Source: CAZHNW01 sp942491575
Lineage (GTDB): Bacteria > Spirochaetota > UBA4802 > UBA5550
NCBI GenBank assembly: GCA_942491575.1
Contig: CALOBT010000031.1
Span: 992,001-1,056,000, forward strand
Reading direction: 5' to 3'
DNA length: 64,000 nucleotides
The first letter of the stretch is position 1. Each line of letters starts with the position of its first letter. The position numbers and the translations under genes are program-made. Positions 17,167 through 25,746 of this stretch are shown piece by piece. The notes under the pieces were generated by a model that saw only the letters and a program-made list of their open reading frames with translations, did not search any database and was not told where the DNA came from.

Positions 17167-18324
17167 ATGGCGGTTCGTAAAAATAATAAATATATCCACG
17201 CACCTGTAATATTTCGAATAGTAACGGCAGGACTAATTGTATTTTTTTTCATCGAAAAATTGCCTGCCTTTAATAAAGAACACATTGTCCGTCTGAAGAG
17301 CGGTGAAAAAAATCTTCAGGGACTGGATTTTTCGGGAGCCCTGCTTCAGAAAATGAACCTCCGGGACCGGGATTTTACCGGATGCATACTTGACGGTGCT
17401 GATTTTACCGGTAGCGACCTGACAGGAACCCGTTTTCTCTATGCAAGGATGAAGGGGGTTATTCTTTCCGGGGTCAGTGGCGATTTCGCTGAATTTGATG
17501 GGGCTGTAATGGAAAAGGCTGAGATAAAAACTGCCATTTTCATAAATTCCTCCTTTCAACAAACAAATTTGAAGGGGGCCCTTCTCTATGATAGTGACTT
17601 TTCCAATTCGGTATTTAAAAAAGGGGATCTTTCAGAGAGTATAATCGGAAATTGCAGTTTTAAAAATTCAATACTTTCCAGGGTCGGGTTTGAAAATGTA
17701 ACTATTGATAATTGCGACCTTTCCTTTTCTGATTTATCTCACTGCAGTATGGGGAACAGCAGGATTATTCGCAGTGGATTTAAGAGAAGTGATCTCTCAT
17801 TTTTAGAAGGGGGGAAACTTCAACTGATAAACTGTACCCTCCCATGGACAACATTAACTGGAACTGACCTGCGAAACGCAACTATCATTAATTCGGATTT
17901 CCTTCATGCATACGCAGCTGGTGCTGACTTTTCCGGAACCATTATCAGGGATGCCTCTCTGAAATATATATGGGCCATGGGGGCCAATTTCACAGGCGCC
18001 CGAATGGCGACATCGGATTTTTCCAGTGGTAAATTTTTGGGTGCCAGGTTTTCAAATGTCTTCGTTGCGGACTGTAATTTCATCGGAGCAAATTTCACAG
18101 TTTCGGTCCTCAACCGTAACCAGCTGGAGGGACTGGTCTCAAAGGGGGTGCGGTGGAAGGAAGTTGATCTCCAGCTGATACAAAAAAATGGTGCCCTCCT
18201 GGAAGGGATCAGTCTGAGGGATGTTGATCTTTCAGGAGCGATAATCTACATCCGATGGCGCCGCAGAAAAGAATTTACTGCGGCACAATACAGTGGAAAA
18301 ATTGTGTGGATTAAAGAAAAATAG
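17167..18324 (+). CDS. Pentapeptide-repeat protein with N-terminal membrane segment
   Basis: A 385-residue protein. One hydrophobic segment (about residues 15-32) is followed by some 330 residues of pentapeptide repeats of form A(D/N)(L/F)xx, for example LDGADFTGSDLTGTRF and GANFTGARM. These fold into a right-handed quadrilateral beta-helix. The hydrophobic start suggests a membrane anchor or uncleaved signal. No partner gene indicates the function; some relatives mimic DNA and protect gyrase, but an exported copy would not. It abuts the convergent small secreted protein gene with no spacer. Confidence 0.85.
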   Translation: MAVRKNNKYIHAPVIFRIVTAGLIVFFFIEKLPAFNKEHIVRLKSGEKNLQGLDFSGALLQKMNLRDRDFTGCILDGADFTGSDLTGTRFLYARMKGVILSGVSGDFAEFDGAVMEKAEIKTAIFINSSFQQTNLKGALLYDSDFSNSVFKKGDLSESIIGNCSFKNSILSRVGFENVTIDNCDLSFSDLSHCSMGNSRIIRSGFKRSDLSFLEGGKLQLINCTLPWTTLTGTDLRNATIINSDFLHAYAAGADFSGTIIRDASLKYIWAMGANFTGARMATSDFSSGKFLGARFSNVFVADCNFIGANFTVSVLNRNQLEGLVSKGVRWKEVDLQLIQKNGALLEGISLRDVDLSGAIIYIRWRRRKEFTAAQYSGKIVWIKEK

Positions 18325-18705
18325 TTACCTTTGTTTTTTTGAGCACTTCTTTCTGTAGGATAGTGTCTCCCGGAGAATTATTTTTTTACTATAATCTTTG
18401 CCGATGTCGAAACTGAAGGGGGTTCCTGTAATGCTTTGGTCATTCAACTTGAATGAGCGATATTTGCTGTGGTAAAAATATCCGACTTCCTTTCCATTTG
18501 ACCTGTAATGCCCCAGGGAAGAATAAGAACCCTGACCGAATTTTTTTTCAGTATGGATTTCCATCTTGCCCTTCGCGTTGAAAACAACTGCTATTTTCCA
18601 GTCCCCGGTTTTCCCCTGGAATATTCTGCATCTGATTTTTTCTCCTGCTCCCGCAGCTGCCGTAAACAGTGCCAGAAACAATAGAAGAGCTAAAAACTTT
18701 TTCAT
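18325..18705 (-). CDS. Small secreted protein of unknown function
   Basis: A 126-residue protein starting at an ATG with a GGAGG ribosome-binding site ten bases upstream; a longer frame begins 12 bases earlier. It has a signal peptide (cleavage likely after AAAGA near residue 20) and a mature part of about 105 residues rich in Lys, Tyr and Phe, probably beta-stranded, with two cysteines. I recognise no family. A TTGACA-N16-TAATTT promoter lies at about 18732-18759 on this strand, overlapping a palindrome shared with the divergent DsbC-like gene. Confidence 0.5.
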   Translation of the reverse strand: MKKFLALLLFLALFTAAAGAGEKIRCRIFQGKTGDWKIAVVFNAKGKMEIHTEKKFGQGSYSSLGHYRSNGKEVGYFYHSKYRSFKLNDQSITGTPFSFDIGKDYSKKIILRETLSYRKKCSKKQR

Positions 18706-18756
18706 CTGATCCTCCATCGTTATGGGGAATAAAATTAATTATTTTTTTCTAATTGT

Positions 18757-18770
18757 CAACAAATTTGTTG
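18757..18770. promoter_or_regulatory. Palindromic operator candidate between divergent genes
   Basis: A perfect 14-base palindrome, CAACAAATTTGTTG, overlaps the minus-strand -35 element and lies 77 bases before the DsbC-like gene. It could let one regulator control both genes. No regulator is identifiable nearby. Confidence 0.4.
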
Positions 18771-18846
18771 CCATATCCGGTTGAATAAGTCTTTATACAA
18801 CTATCGGAAAAAAATTGTGCCTTTATAATCTTTAAGGAATGCAACT

Positions 18847-19599
18847 ATGAAAAAAATTATTCTCCTCGTCCTTGCCTTTATGGTGACGGCAATTCTAGCA
18901 GCCGACGAAAAAAAAACAGATCCCTGTAATGCCGTAAATGAAACTGCGATCCGAATGCACCTCCCCCTCCAGTCATTTTCCATTGAATCGAAGAAGTCCC
19001 ATGCCGGCCTGTGCGAAGTTATTATCAGGGTTAAGAGCCGTCTCATCCCCCTTTATGCCGGGGATAATTATATTATTGCGGGAGACCTTTATTCCTTTCG
19101 GAAAAAAGTCACCACGGAGAGCGTTGCCGCAGTTAAGAAAAGAATTTTTATGGAACATGTCTCGCGTCTCGATGAGGCCGCAGCAATGACCTATGTGCCA
19201 AAAAAGAAAAAGGGGGGTGTAATCTATGTCTTTATTGATCCCCTCTGCCCCTACTGTCACGATGCGGGAAAGGGAATAATTAAACTCTCTGAAAAATACG
19301 GAGTTACCCTGAAAGTGCTTCTCTATTCTGTCCACGGAGAAAAGGGCACTATGAAATCAGTAGAGGCGGTTTGCAGGAAGTTTAATTTTTCGGAATACAA
19401 TAACCTGAAGTGGAAAACAGCTGCACCCTTAAAAAAGTATCAGTGTGAAAGGGGGAGTAAACTGGTTAAAACAGCAGAGGGACTGTCGGACAGCCTTGGA
19501 GTCGATGGGGTCCCGGCATTTTATTTTGATAACGGCACATTTGTTTCCGGTGCTGAAATGGATGCAATAGAAGCAGAATTAAAAAAGATTCATAAATAA
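18847..19599 (+). CDS. Periplasmic DsbC/DsbG-like thiol:disulfide protein
   Basis: A 250-residue protein with a signal peptide (cleavage near LAAD, residue 19). The N-terminal part (about 25-100) resembles the DsbC dimerisation domain. A thioredoxin-fold domain follows, with the active site CPYC at about 134-137 and a cis-proline loop (DGVPAFYF near 221). CPYC differs from the CGYC of E. coli DsbC but is common in disulfide-handling proteins. It would introduce or reshuffle disulfides in exported proteins. It is encoded directly before seven cysteine-containing MACPF-like genes on the same strand, which makes those products plausible clients. Confidence 0.75.
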   Translation: MKKIILLVLAFMVTAILAADEKKTDPCNAVNETAIRMHLPLQSFSIESKKSHAGLCEVIIRVKSRLIPLYAGDNYIIAGDLYSFRKKVTTESVAAVKKRIFMEHVSRLDEAAAMTYVPKKKKGGVIYVFIDPLCPYCHDAGKGIIKLSEKYGVTLKVLLYSVHGEKGTMKSVEAVCRKFNFSEYNNLKWKTAAPLKKYQCERGSKLVKTAEGLSDSLGVDGVPAFYFDNGTFVSGAEMDAIEAELKKIHK

Positions 19600-19971
19600 A
19601 AAACAGTAATCAGAGAAATTATTATAGATATTAAATATTTAATGACTATTTAAGTATGTTGTGTTTCACCCGGTTATTTGCAGGTAATTGAAGCATGATT
19701 TGAATATCTCTAAAAAATGGGATATCTTCCCGGATTCAGTAAAGGATCATATTCTGCAATCAGCTGTTTGACGCCCCCTGCATTTAGTGCAATTTTCTCT
19801 TGCGCGATATATTTCCCCGTAAACTTTTTTTTCTTGCACCTATCATTTTTATTAAGTAGAATTAGCTCCCATTTTGGGAATATTATTCGGTTCTAAAATG
19901 AATATACACTTCTCCATTGCATTCATTTAATCAATAAGTAAGACTGCTTGATCTGGAATACGGGGGGCGTT
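19600..19971 (+). other. Intergenic region ahead of the MACPF-like array
   Basis: A 372-base AT-rich gap. I see one good promoter (19834-19862) and no coding frame or strong hairpin. The leader from the predicted start site to the ATG at 19972 is about 100 bases. Confidence 0.5.
19834..19862 (+). promoter_or_regulatory. Promoter of the MACPF-like array
   Basis: TTGCAC at 19834-19839 and TAGAAT at 19857-19862 with a 17-base spacer, the best sigma70-type match in the gap upstream of the first tandem paralogue. Confidence 0.5.
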
Positions 19972-21372
19972 ATGAAAAAACTAATCATTCTACTGGTAAT
20001 TGTATTCTCTTTTGGTCTGTTCGTGCAGCTGTGGGCGGGGCCTACGGTTATCCGGGACAACAGGATTACCGATATTGCCAATACTCCTGCACTCGGCAGG
20101 GGGTATACCATGGGGACTAACACCTATCAGTCTCTTTGTATGAAGGATGTACAGATCACAGAGCCGTCATACGATTTTCAGTATAAGTTTCAGTCACTTG
20201 AAAAAGATTTTATGACTGAAGCCACAACACATACCCATGGCGATTATGAATATACATATTCCCTCCTTTCACAGATAAAGGCTTCTGCCACGGCGGACAC
20301 CCGGGATAAACTGCAGATGCATTCTCACCACATTCGTGTTGAGATCAATATGGATACCTACTATGCATCGGTGGACGAAACCAAATCGAAAATAAGCGAC
20401 AGCGCCGCGAATCTTTTAAGGAATAAAGATATACCTGGTTTTTTCAACAGCTGCGGATCATACTATATTCGTTCCCTTGGAAGGAATGCAAAATTTCTCG
20501 CTATCTTTACCTATAAAACGAAAACCATGGAAAAGGATGTGGCATTTGAGGCTGCATTGAATTCAACCGTGAAGGGTTTTTCACCGGTTGGACCGGTAAG
20601 CCAGACAGTAAATGTACAGACCAGTGCCAAGCTGGCCATGACTGCAAGTTCCAGGGAGCTCACAATTACTACAATGGCCTGGGGGCTCGGCAAAAATGAA
20701 GGGGCAACCCTTATCAGCTACGACCTGGAGACCTTTAAGGCGGCCATCAAGGATGCCTTTATCTCAATGCAGAATCCAATGACGGGAAAGGTAAGAACCA
20801 TGGAAGTTGTACCGTGGATTGAGAATACTGAGTTCCAGGATCTGATAAAGCTTGAAGAGGAAGTAATCGATAAGGAAACCGGAAAAAAAATGCTTCTCTA
20901 CAAGAAGAAGCATATCCTGAACCTGAACAGTGAATTCCTCGCGGAAATAGAACGTGCAGACCGCAACATGATGAATATCTATTATAAAGCAAAAATTTGC
21001 AGAAACATGGTGGATGGCAATTACAAGAAGGGGGGTAAATTTCTTCCCGGCATGGAAAATGCCAAACTGCTGAACCTGCGTACCGGTGAAGCGGACATGA
21101 CCGTGAAGGAACTTGACCAGGCCCTGCAGCCGGAAGATATCGAACAACTGCTGAAAAATGAAGAGGACTTCCTCTACAAAAAAGGGGCACAGGCCTGTAT
21201 TCAGCAGCTCCTTGAAAGCGGTATGTTTAAGACCAGCTGGAGGAGTATCGAGGTCTGTAAAAAAATTCGCGGGGAATTTGCAGCTGCGATAAGTGAAAAA
21301 ATAGACGACCACTGTATGCCGATGCTGGCTCCGGGTGAGCCGCAGAAAACTACCGGACCGGCAGGAAAATAG
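19972..21372 (+). CDS. Secreted MACPF-like protein (paralogue B)
   Basis: A 466-residue family member. The ATG at 19972 has a GGGGGG ribosome-binding site and starts a normal signal peptide (cleavage near WAG, residue 23); an in-frame ATG 24 bases upstream lacks both. In order: TVIRDNRITD and LGRGYTMG (24-50), PSYDFQYKFQ strand (66-74), variable cluster 1 (75-118), RVEINMDTYYASVDE (122-136), helix with FFNSCGSYYIRSLGR (157-171), strand, variable cluster 2 (185-225), ELTITTMAWGLGKNE, VVPWIEN, C-terminal domain ending DDHCMP. It begins the tandem array; paralogue C follows after 29 bases. MACPF assignment rests on motif order, not on a search. Confidence 0.65.
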   Translation: MKKLIILLVIVFSFGLFVQLWAGPTVIRDNRITDIANTPALGRGYTMGTNTYQSLCMKDVQITEPSYDFQYKFQSLEKDFMTEATTHTHGDYEYTYSLLSQIKASATADTRDKLQMHSHHIRVEINMDTYYASVDETKSKISDSAANLLRNKDIPGFFNSCGSYYIRSLGRNAKFLAIFTYKTKTMEKDVAFEAALNSTVKGFSPVGPVSQTVNVQTSAKLAMTASSRELTITTMAWGLGKNEGATLISYDLETFKAAIKDAFISMQNPMTGKVRTMEVVPWIENTEFQDLIKLEEEVIDKETGKKMLLYKKKHILNLNSEFLAEIERADRNMMNIYYKAKICRNMVDGNYKKGGKFLPGMENAKLLNLRTGEADMTVKELDQALQPEDIEQLLKNEEDFLYKKGAQACIQQLLESGMFKTSWRSIEVCKKIRGEFAAAISEKIDDHCMPMLAPGEPQKTTGPAGK

Positions 21373-21401
21373 GCAGGACCGGGGGATAGTTGCCTGTGCG
21401 C

Positions 21402-23474
21402 ATGAAAAGACTTCCCCGTGCCGAATCCGCTATGGAGAGATGGAAATTTTTTACATGGCTCATTGACAAGGATGCCGATGAGCGGAAAGGGGCTAAGGAT
21501 TTCAGAAAAGGCTGTACGGCTCTTTTTTTGTTTCTCTTTCTGTTTACCGCTGCGATATCTTTAAACGGCGCACCCATTGTTATTAATGACAGCCGAATGG
21601 AACATCTGAATGGCTTTCCCAGTATCGGCAGGGGATACTCTCTCCGTTCGAACCGCCTCCAGTCCATGTGCCTTAAGGCGGTGAAGAAAACCCGGCCTTC
21701 CTTCGACCTGAAATATGACATAGAGATAGTTTCAACTTCCTACCTTAAAAATATAACTACATCGGCGAGTGAACGGATTAAGAATTCCCGCATGAATGCC
21801 TTTATTCAGAAATATTATAAAAACAAAGAACAGGAGGGCAAAACCGTTTACAATCTTCAGAATCTGATTGTAAAGGTTGAGGTGCAGAGTTATTACTATG
21901 CACTCGATGAAACAAAATCACCCCTGAGTAACAGTGCGCGTCATCTTCTTGAAAATAAACAGTATGTGACATTCTTCAACAGCTGCGGCCATCACTATGT
22001 CCGTTCCGTAGGCACCTTCGCCACCTACTATGCACTGCTGCAGTATCGCTTAAAGGGAGATACTGTCGTTGATGAGGATTTCAAAAACAAGCTGGAGAAG
22101 GGGCTGTTTAATTTTCATGGCGGGGAAGGGACTCCCAAAAAACAGCAGAACCTGAAGGAGGACGCGGAATATCGAGGTCTGCGGGTTTTCGTCCAGGGTA
22201 TCGGTCTCTCGAAGGGGAACATGGTGAACCTGATCCCTGTGGATATCAACCAGTTCAGGCGTACCGTCCAGGACGCGGTGAAGTTGATGCAGGACCCTGA
22301 TTCGGGACTTATAACCAGGATGGAGGTGGTTCCCTGGGTGGAGAATCCTGAGCTGACTGCCTTCATGGTAAAGAAGGATGAAAATACCGAAAAGAACGAC
22401 GGTGGACAGCAGTTTATCCGGATGCTGCGCCTAGAGGCTAACTCCGGTGTAATCACGGAGATCAACAGGGTAAGCAATCACCAGGTGGAACAGTTTCATA
22501 TTGCCACGATGTGTCAGAATATGCTGATGCGTAATTATATCGATAAATCTAATGAAGCACTGTTTAAAAGTTTTATGGGGAAGGTTGAAGAAAAAACAAC
22601 TGTGTTTACTTTAGCAGATCTTATACAGCAGAAGGTCTTATCTTTTGATCCCCTGGAGACGAAATTTTATAACCACATTGCAGAAAATGAAAAATCAGCC
22701 TATATCTCACTTCTTGAGTTTATCAAGTACTTTGCCCTTAAACCGCCGAAACGTTTTTTTGATGTTAATAGAAAGTATCTTTACGGTGACGGCAAGAAAC
22801 CGGGAGCCCTTCACTGTATCGATCAGCTTTATAAAATTGGACTCGACAAGGCGGATTATCGAACTGTCCCCAGCTGTGTCGAGGCTTTGAAGCCCATTAA
22901 CCTGGATGTAAGTTTTCTCGAACAGTATTGCCTTCCAAAACCGGTAAGTCTCGTCTTTAAGGGGACTAAAAAGGAAGATGGAGGCATCAGGGATGATGAG
23001 GTTAATAAAGATGCAAAAACTGATACTGAAAAAATTGATATAAAAAAGGATATAGAAAACCTGCAGGATATGCGTCCGGGAGAGGATAAAGGGAAAAAAG
23101 TCCCTGATGAGAAGAAACCATCCGATGAAAAACCGGTAAAAAAGGAAACCCCTGCTGATCTTTTCGACCTGAGACCTGAAGAGAAGAAACCCGAGGTGAA
23201 AAATGAAAAAACGACAGGGACAGATAAAAAAACTGAAAAAGAAAAAGCCCCGGTTGATCTCCCGGATCTGAAACCCGTTGAAAAGAAAAAGGAAATTAAG
23301 AAACCGGAATTAAAAGAGGAAAAATCCGAAGTCATAAAAAAGAAACCGGTAAAAGCCAGAAAGGTGCCTGAAAAGGAAGTAAAAAAAAAGAAAGTTATAA
23401 AGAAAAAACCGAAGAAAAAGAAACCGGAAAAAAAGAAAAAATTTGAAAAGAAAACTAAAGTGAATGTTGCCTGA
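21402..23474 (+). CDS. Secreted MACPF-like protein with long Lys/Pro-rich tail (paralogue C)
   Basis: About 690 residues. The hydrophobic export segment (ALFLFLFLFTAAI) is preceded by about 45 charged residues, so the true start may lie downstream of the ATG chosen here. The family core follows: VINDSRMEHLNG, IGRGYSLRSN, SYYYALDETKS, FFNSCGHHYVRSVGT (closer to a canonical GTHY-type signature than most paralogues), LRVFVQGIGLSKGN and MEVVPWVEN. After the last Cys-Leu-Pro a tail of about 175 residues is dominated by Lys, Glu and Pro, with three variants of a D-L-x-x-[ML]-[RK]-P-x-E motif and a final strongly basic stretch. The tail resembles envelope-binding tails and is unique in this family. 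Confidence 0.6.
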   Translation: MKRLPRAESAMERWKFFTWLIDKDADERKGAKDFRKGCTALFLFLFLFTAAISLNGAPIVINDSRMEHLNGFPSIGRGYSLRSNRLQSMCLKAVKKTRPSFDLKYDIEIVSTSYLKNITTSASERIKNSRMNAFIQKYYKNKEQEGKTVYNLQNLIVKVEVQSYYYALDETKSPLSNSARHLLENKQYVTFFNSCGHHYVRSVGTFATYYALLQYRLKGDTVVDEDFKNKLEKGLFNFHGGEGTPKKQQNLKEDAEYRGLRVFVQGIGLSKGNMVNLIPVDINQFRRTVQDAVKLMQDPDSGLITRMEVVPWVENPELTAFMVKKDENTEKNDGGQQFIRMLRLEANSGVITEINRVSNHQVEQFHIATMCQNMLMRNYIDKSNEALFKSFMGKVEEKTTVFTLADLIQQKVLSFDPLETKFYNHIAENEKSAYISLLEFIKYFALKPPKRFFDVNRKYLYGDGKKPGALHCIDQLYKIGLDKADYRTVPSCVEALKPINLDVSFLEQYCLPKPVSLVFKGTKKEDGGIRDDEVNKDAKTDTEKIDIKKDIENLQDMRPGEDKGKKVPDEKKPSDEKPVKKETPADLFDLRPEEKKPEVKNEKTTGTDKKTEKEKAPVDLPDLKPVEKKKEIKKPELKEEKSEVIKKKPVKARKVPEKEVKKKKVIKKKPKKKKPEKKKKFEKKTKVNVA

Positions 23475-23623
23475 TGGGTATTTTGAAAAATCAGGAATTT
23501 TAAAATGAAAAAAATGACAATTATAATTCTCTTAAAATTTTACCAGGGAAACTTTAATATTTCTTAAAAAGAGATTCCCTTTTCGAAAAAATGTGGAGAT
23601 ACAGGCCGGGAGCCGGCATCAAT

Positions 23624-25645
23624 ATGCGTAAAATATATATGTTATTCCTTGTTGTCATCTGTTCCTGGTCATGTAAATCCTTTGAATGGAAACAGGACCG
23701 GTACCAGGCGGGGAATAATCCCCTTCTTTTTAATGAAGGAGAACTTGTTGGTACGGGACTTAAACAGGTAAGGTCGGGCTTCAGGCCGAAGTACTGTCTT
23801 AAGAATGTAAAGGCGGGGCTTTCCGGAGGGACTATGCAGGTTCGTTTTCAGAGGGCGGAAGATTTTAATTCTGAAAATGATCCAAGGCTGAAATTTTTTA
23901 TCGAAGAGAGTCTCAAGAGAATGAAGCAGTATAATATTTTTAAATACAGGGTGATGCCCCTTGTTATGGTGATTTCAATATCTGACAGGGAGGCCACCCT
24001 TGACGAAAGGAAGCTTCTCTTCAGGTCCGATATAAAGAAGCTTTTAAAAAAAGGGAGTGTTTCAGAGTTTTATGATAAATGCGGTACTGAATTTATAGAA
24101 TCGGTAACCTTTCATTCGAAAATTTATTTTTTCTTCTGCCTTTATCTGCCGGCGGAGAAAGAGAAGGAGATTTCAGCAAAGATGAAAAAATATCTTACCG
24201 GTATACCGGGGGACATCTTTCAGCTTTCCGTCTTCAGGGGATTAAGCTATGAATATCCCCTTTATTATTCCTTTATGTCCAACGCGGGAGAGGTATATGT
24301 GCCGGAAGATTTTTTTTACGGTGATAATAAAAAAAGAAACCTGGAAAGTTTTCTAACCGGAGCAGTCCAGGCTGCCATTAGTTCATCCCACGGATCGCTG
24401 AAACGTTATAAGCTGCGCCCCTGGCTTTCCCTGCCGGAGACGGCTGAACTCGGTTATCGAAAGAATAAAGTCAGGCCCGGAGAGGCTTCACCGGAAAATA
24501 TATATAATTCCATTCTACAGTTAAGGGAATCCCTCAGTGATTACCGGATTCTTCTGCAGGTTAAAAATGAAAAAAAGTCCGGGGTCGGTCTTTGCAGAAA
24601 AGAACTGGAGAGAGAGAGGAATATTTTATTATGGGTCAACCTGAAAAAATGTGAAAGGCAGGCATGGACAAGGAGAGAGACTGATTTTTCTCTGCTCCCC
24701 GCATGTCAGTCCCTTATCCGCAGTATCGGAAGGATTAACAGGATCAGCAGGTGTTCCGGTAATACCCGAGATGCATATGTCCGGCATTATGCGAGAGTGA
24801 AAAAAAGTTTTTCACCTGTTGTTCTTTCCGCAAATCCTGTGGCAAAAACACCTGTTATCTACTACCGCTACACTGGAATTAATTTCACTGATAAAGATCA
24901 ATATAAAAAACTTCCTCCGAAAATTATTCCGGGACAGTCAATGGTGATGCCGGGTAAGCCCGTGAAGGCCTCATGCATTGATATGAAAACAGTTGAATAC
25001 AGTAACGAGGGAAGAGGGGCCGTTCGGTCCATAAGAACAAATCTTTTTCCCGGAGGGGTTCGCAAAGTCAGCCTGTGGCGCAGGATTTTTTTCTTCTGGA
25101 AAAAATACCCGGAACGAGTTCTGTATCGCGGATCATATGAGGTTGAGGGGTATTCTGCAAGGCTTCTTACTTCCTTTCGCCTGAAAAAAAAAGCAGAAGA
25201 CCTCGCCCGAAAAAATCCAGGGGCATTTTTTGAAAAGTACGGCACCCATTACGCGGTTCAGACAAAGACGGGCAGGGGAATGGTTTATTACTTTTCTTTG
25301 AAATCTAAAAAGGACAAGGACGTAAAAATACATCCCTACGGTTATTCCGAAAAACCGTCACTTCCCATGAAGGCAATGGGCAAAGAAATGGAAAAAATGC
25401 AGAAGGCGTCATGCCTGACCAGGTTTTTATTCTGGTGGAAGGGGGAAAAAGAAAATCCTCTTCTGAAGCCTGTAACAGTAGATGAATTTTTCAAAAAACG
25501 TCGGGAGACTCTGCTGCTGATGAGAAATGACGGGGCTGCCGTTACCAGAAAGATTTACCTTGAACCGTGGAGTGAATATTTGATCAATAATAATATAGTA
25601 ACGGAAAAACAGGTTCTTTCAATAATGGGAAATTCTGAAAAATAA
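23624..25645 (+). CDS. Predicted lipoprotein with two MACPF-like modules (paralogue D)
   Basis: About 673 residues from the ATG at 23624, which has a GGAG ribosome-binding site; the upstream in-frame ATG at 23591 has none. The N-terminus ends ICSWSC near residue 14, a lipobox-like site. Two copies of the core are present. The first has FYDKCGTEFIES near 160 and a PW end motif (YKLRPWLSL) near 265; the second has FFEKYGTHY near 540, a textbook MACPF signature, and LEPWSEYL near 655. The central part carries several other cysteines. Divergent from its neighbours, this member gives the strongest link between the family and MACPF/CDC pore formers. Lipidation would keep it membrane-bound. Confidence 0.65.
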   Translation: MRKIYMLFLVVICSWSCKSFEWKQDRYQAGNNPLLFNEGELVGTGLKQVRSGFRPKYCLKNVKAGLSGGTMQVRFQRAEDFNSENDPRLKFFIEESLKRMKQYNIFKYRVMPLVMVISISDREATLDERKLLFRSDIKKLLKKGSVSEFYDKCGTEFIESVTFHSKIYFFFCLYLPAEKEKEISAKMKKYLTGIPGDIFQLSVFRGLSYEYPLYYSFMSNAGEVYVPEDFFYGDNKKRNLESFLTGAVQAAISSSHGSLKRYKLRPWLSLPETAELGYRKNKVRPGEASPENIYNSILQLRESLSDYRILLQVKNEKKSGVGLCRKELERERNILLWVNLKKCERQAWTRRETDFSLLPACQSLIRSIGRINRISRCSGNTRDAYVRHYARVKKSFSPVVLSANPVAKTPVIYYRYTGINFTDKDQYKKLPPKIIPGQSMVMPGKPVKASCIDMKTVEYSNEGRGAVRSIRTNLFPGGVRKVSLWRRIFFFWKKYPERVLYRGSYEVEGYSARLLTSFRLKKKAEDLARKNPGAFFEKYGTHYAVQTKTGRGMVYYFSLKSKKDKDVKIHPYGYSEKPSLPMKAMGKEMEKMQKASCLTRFLFWWKGEKENPLLKPVTVDEFFKKRRETLLLMRNDGAAVTRKIYLEPWSEYLINNNIVTEKQVLSIMGNSEK

Positions 25646-25746
25646 ATAGAAGATTTTTACCGGACGTTAGGGATTTGAAAAAATCCTTGAATTAAAGAAA
25701 AATAACTAATAATAATATTAATGAGCAAATAGAGAGAAGGTGAAAA

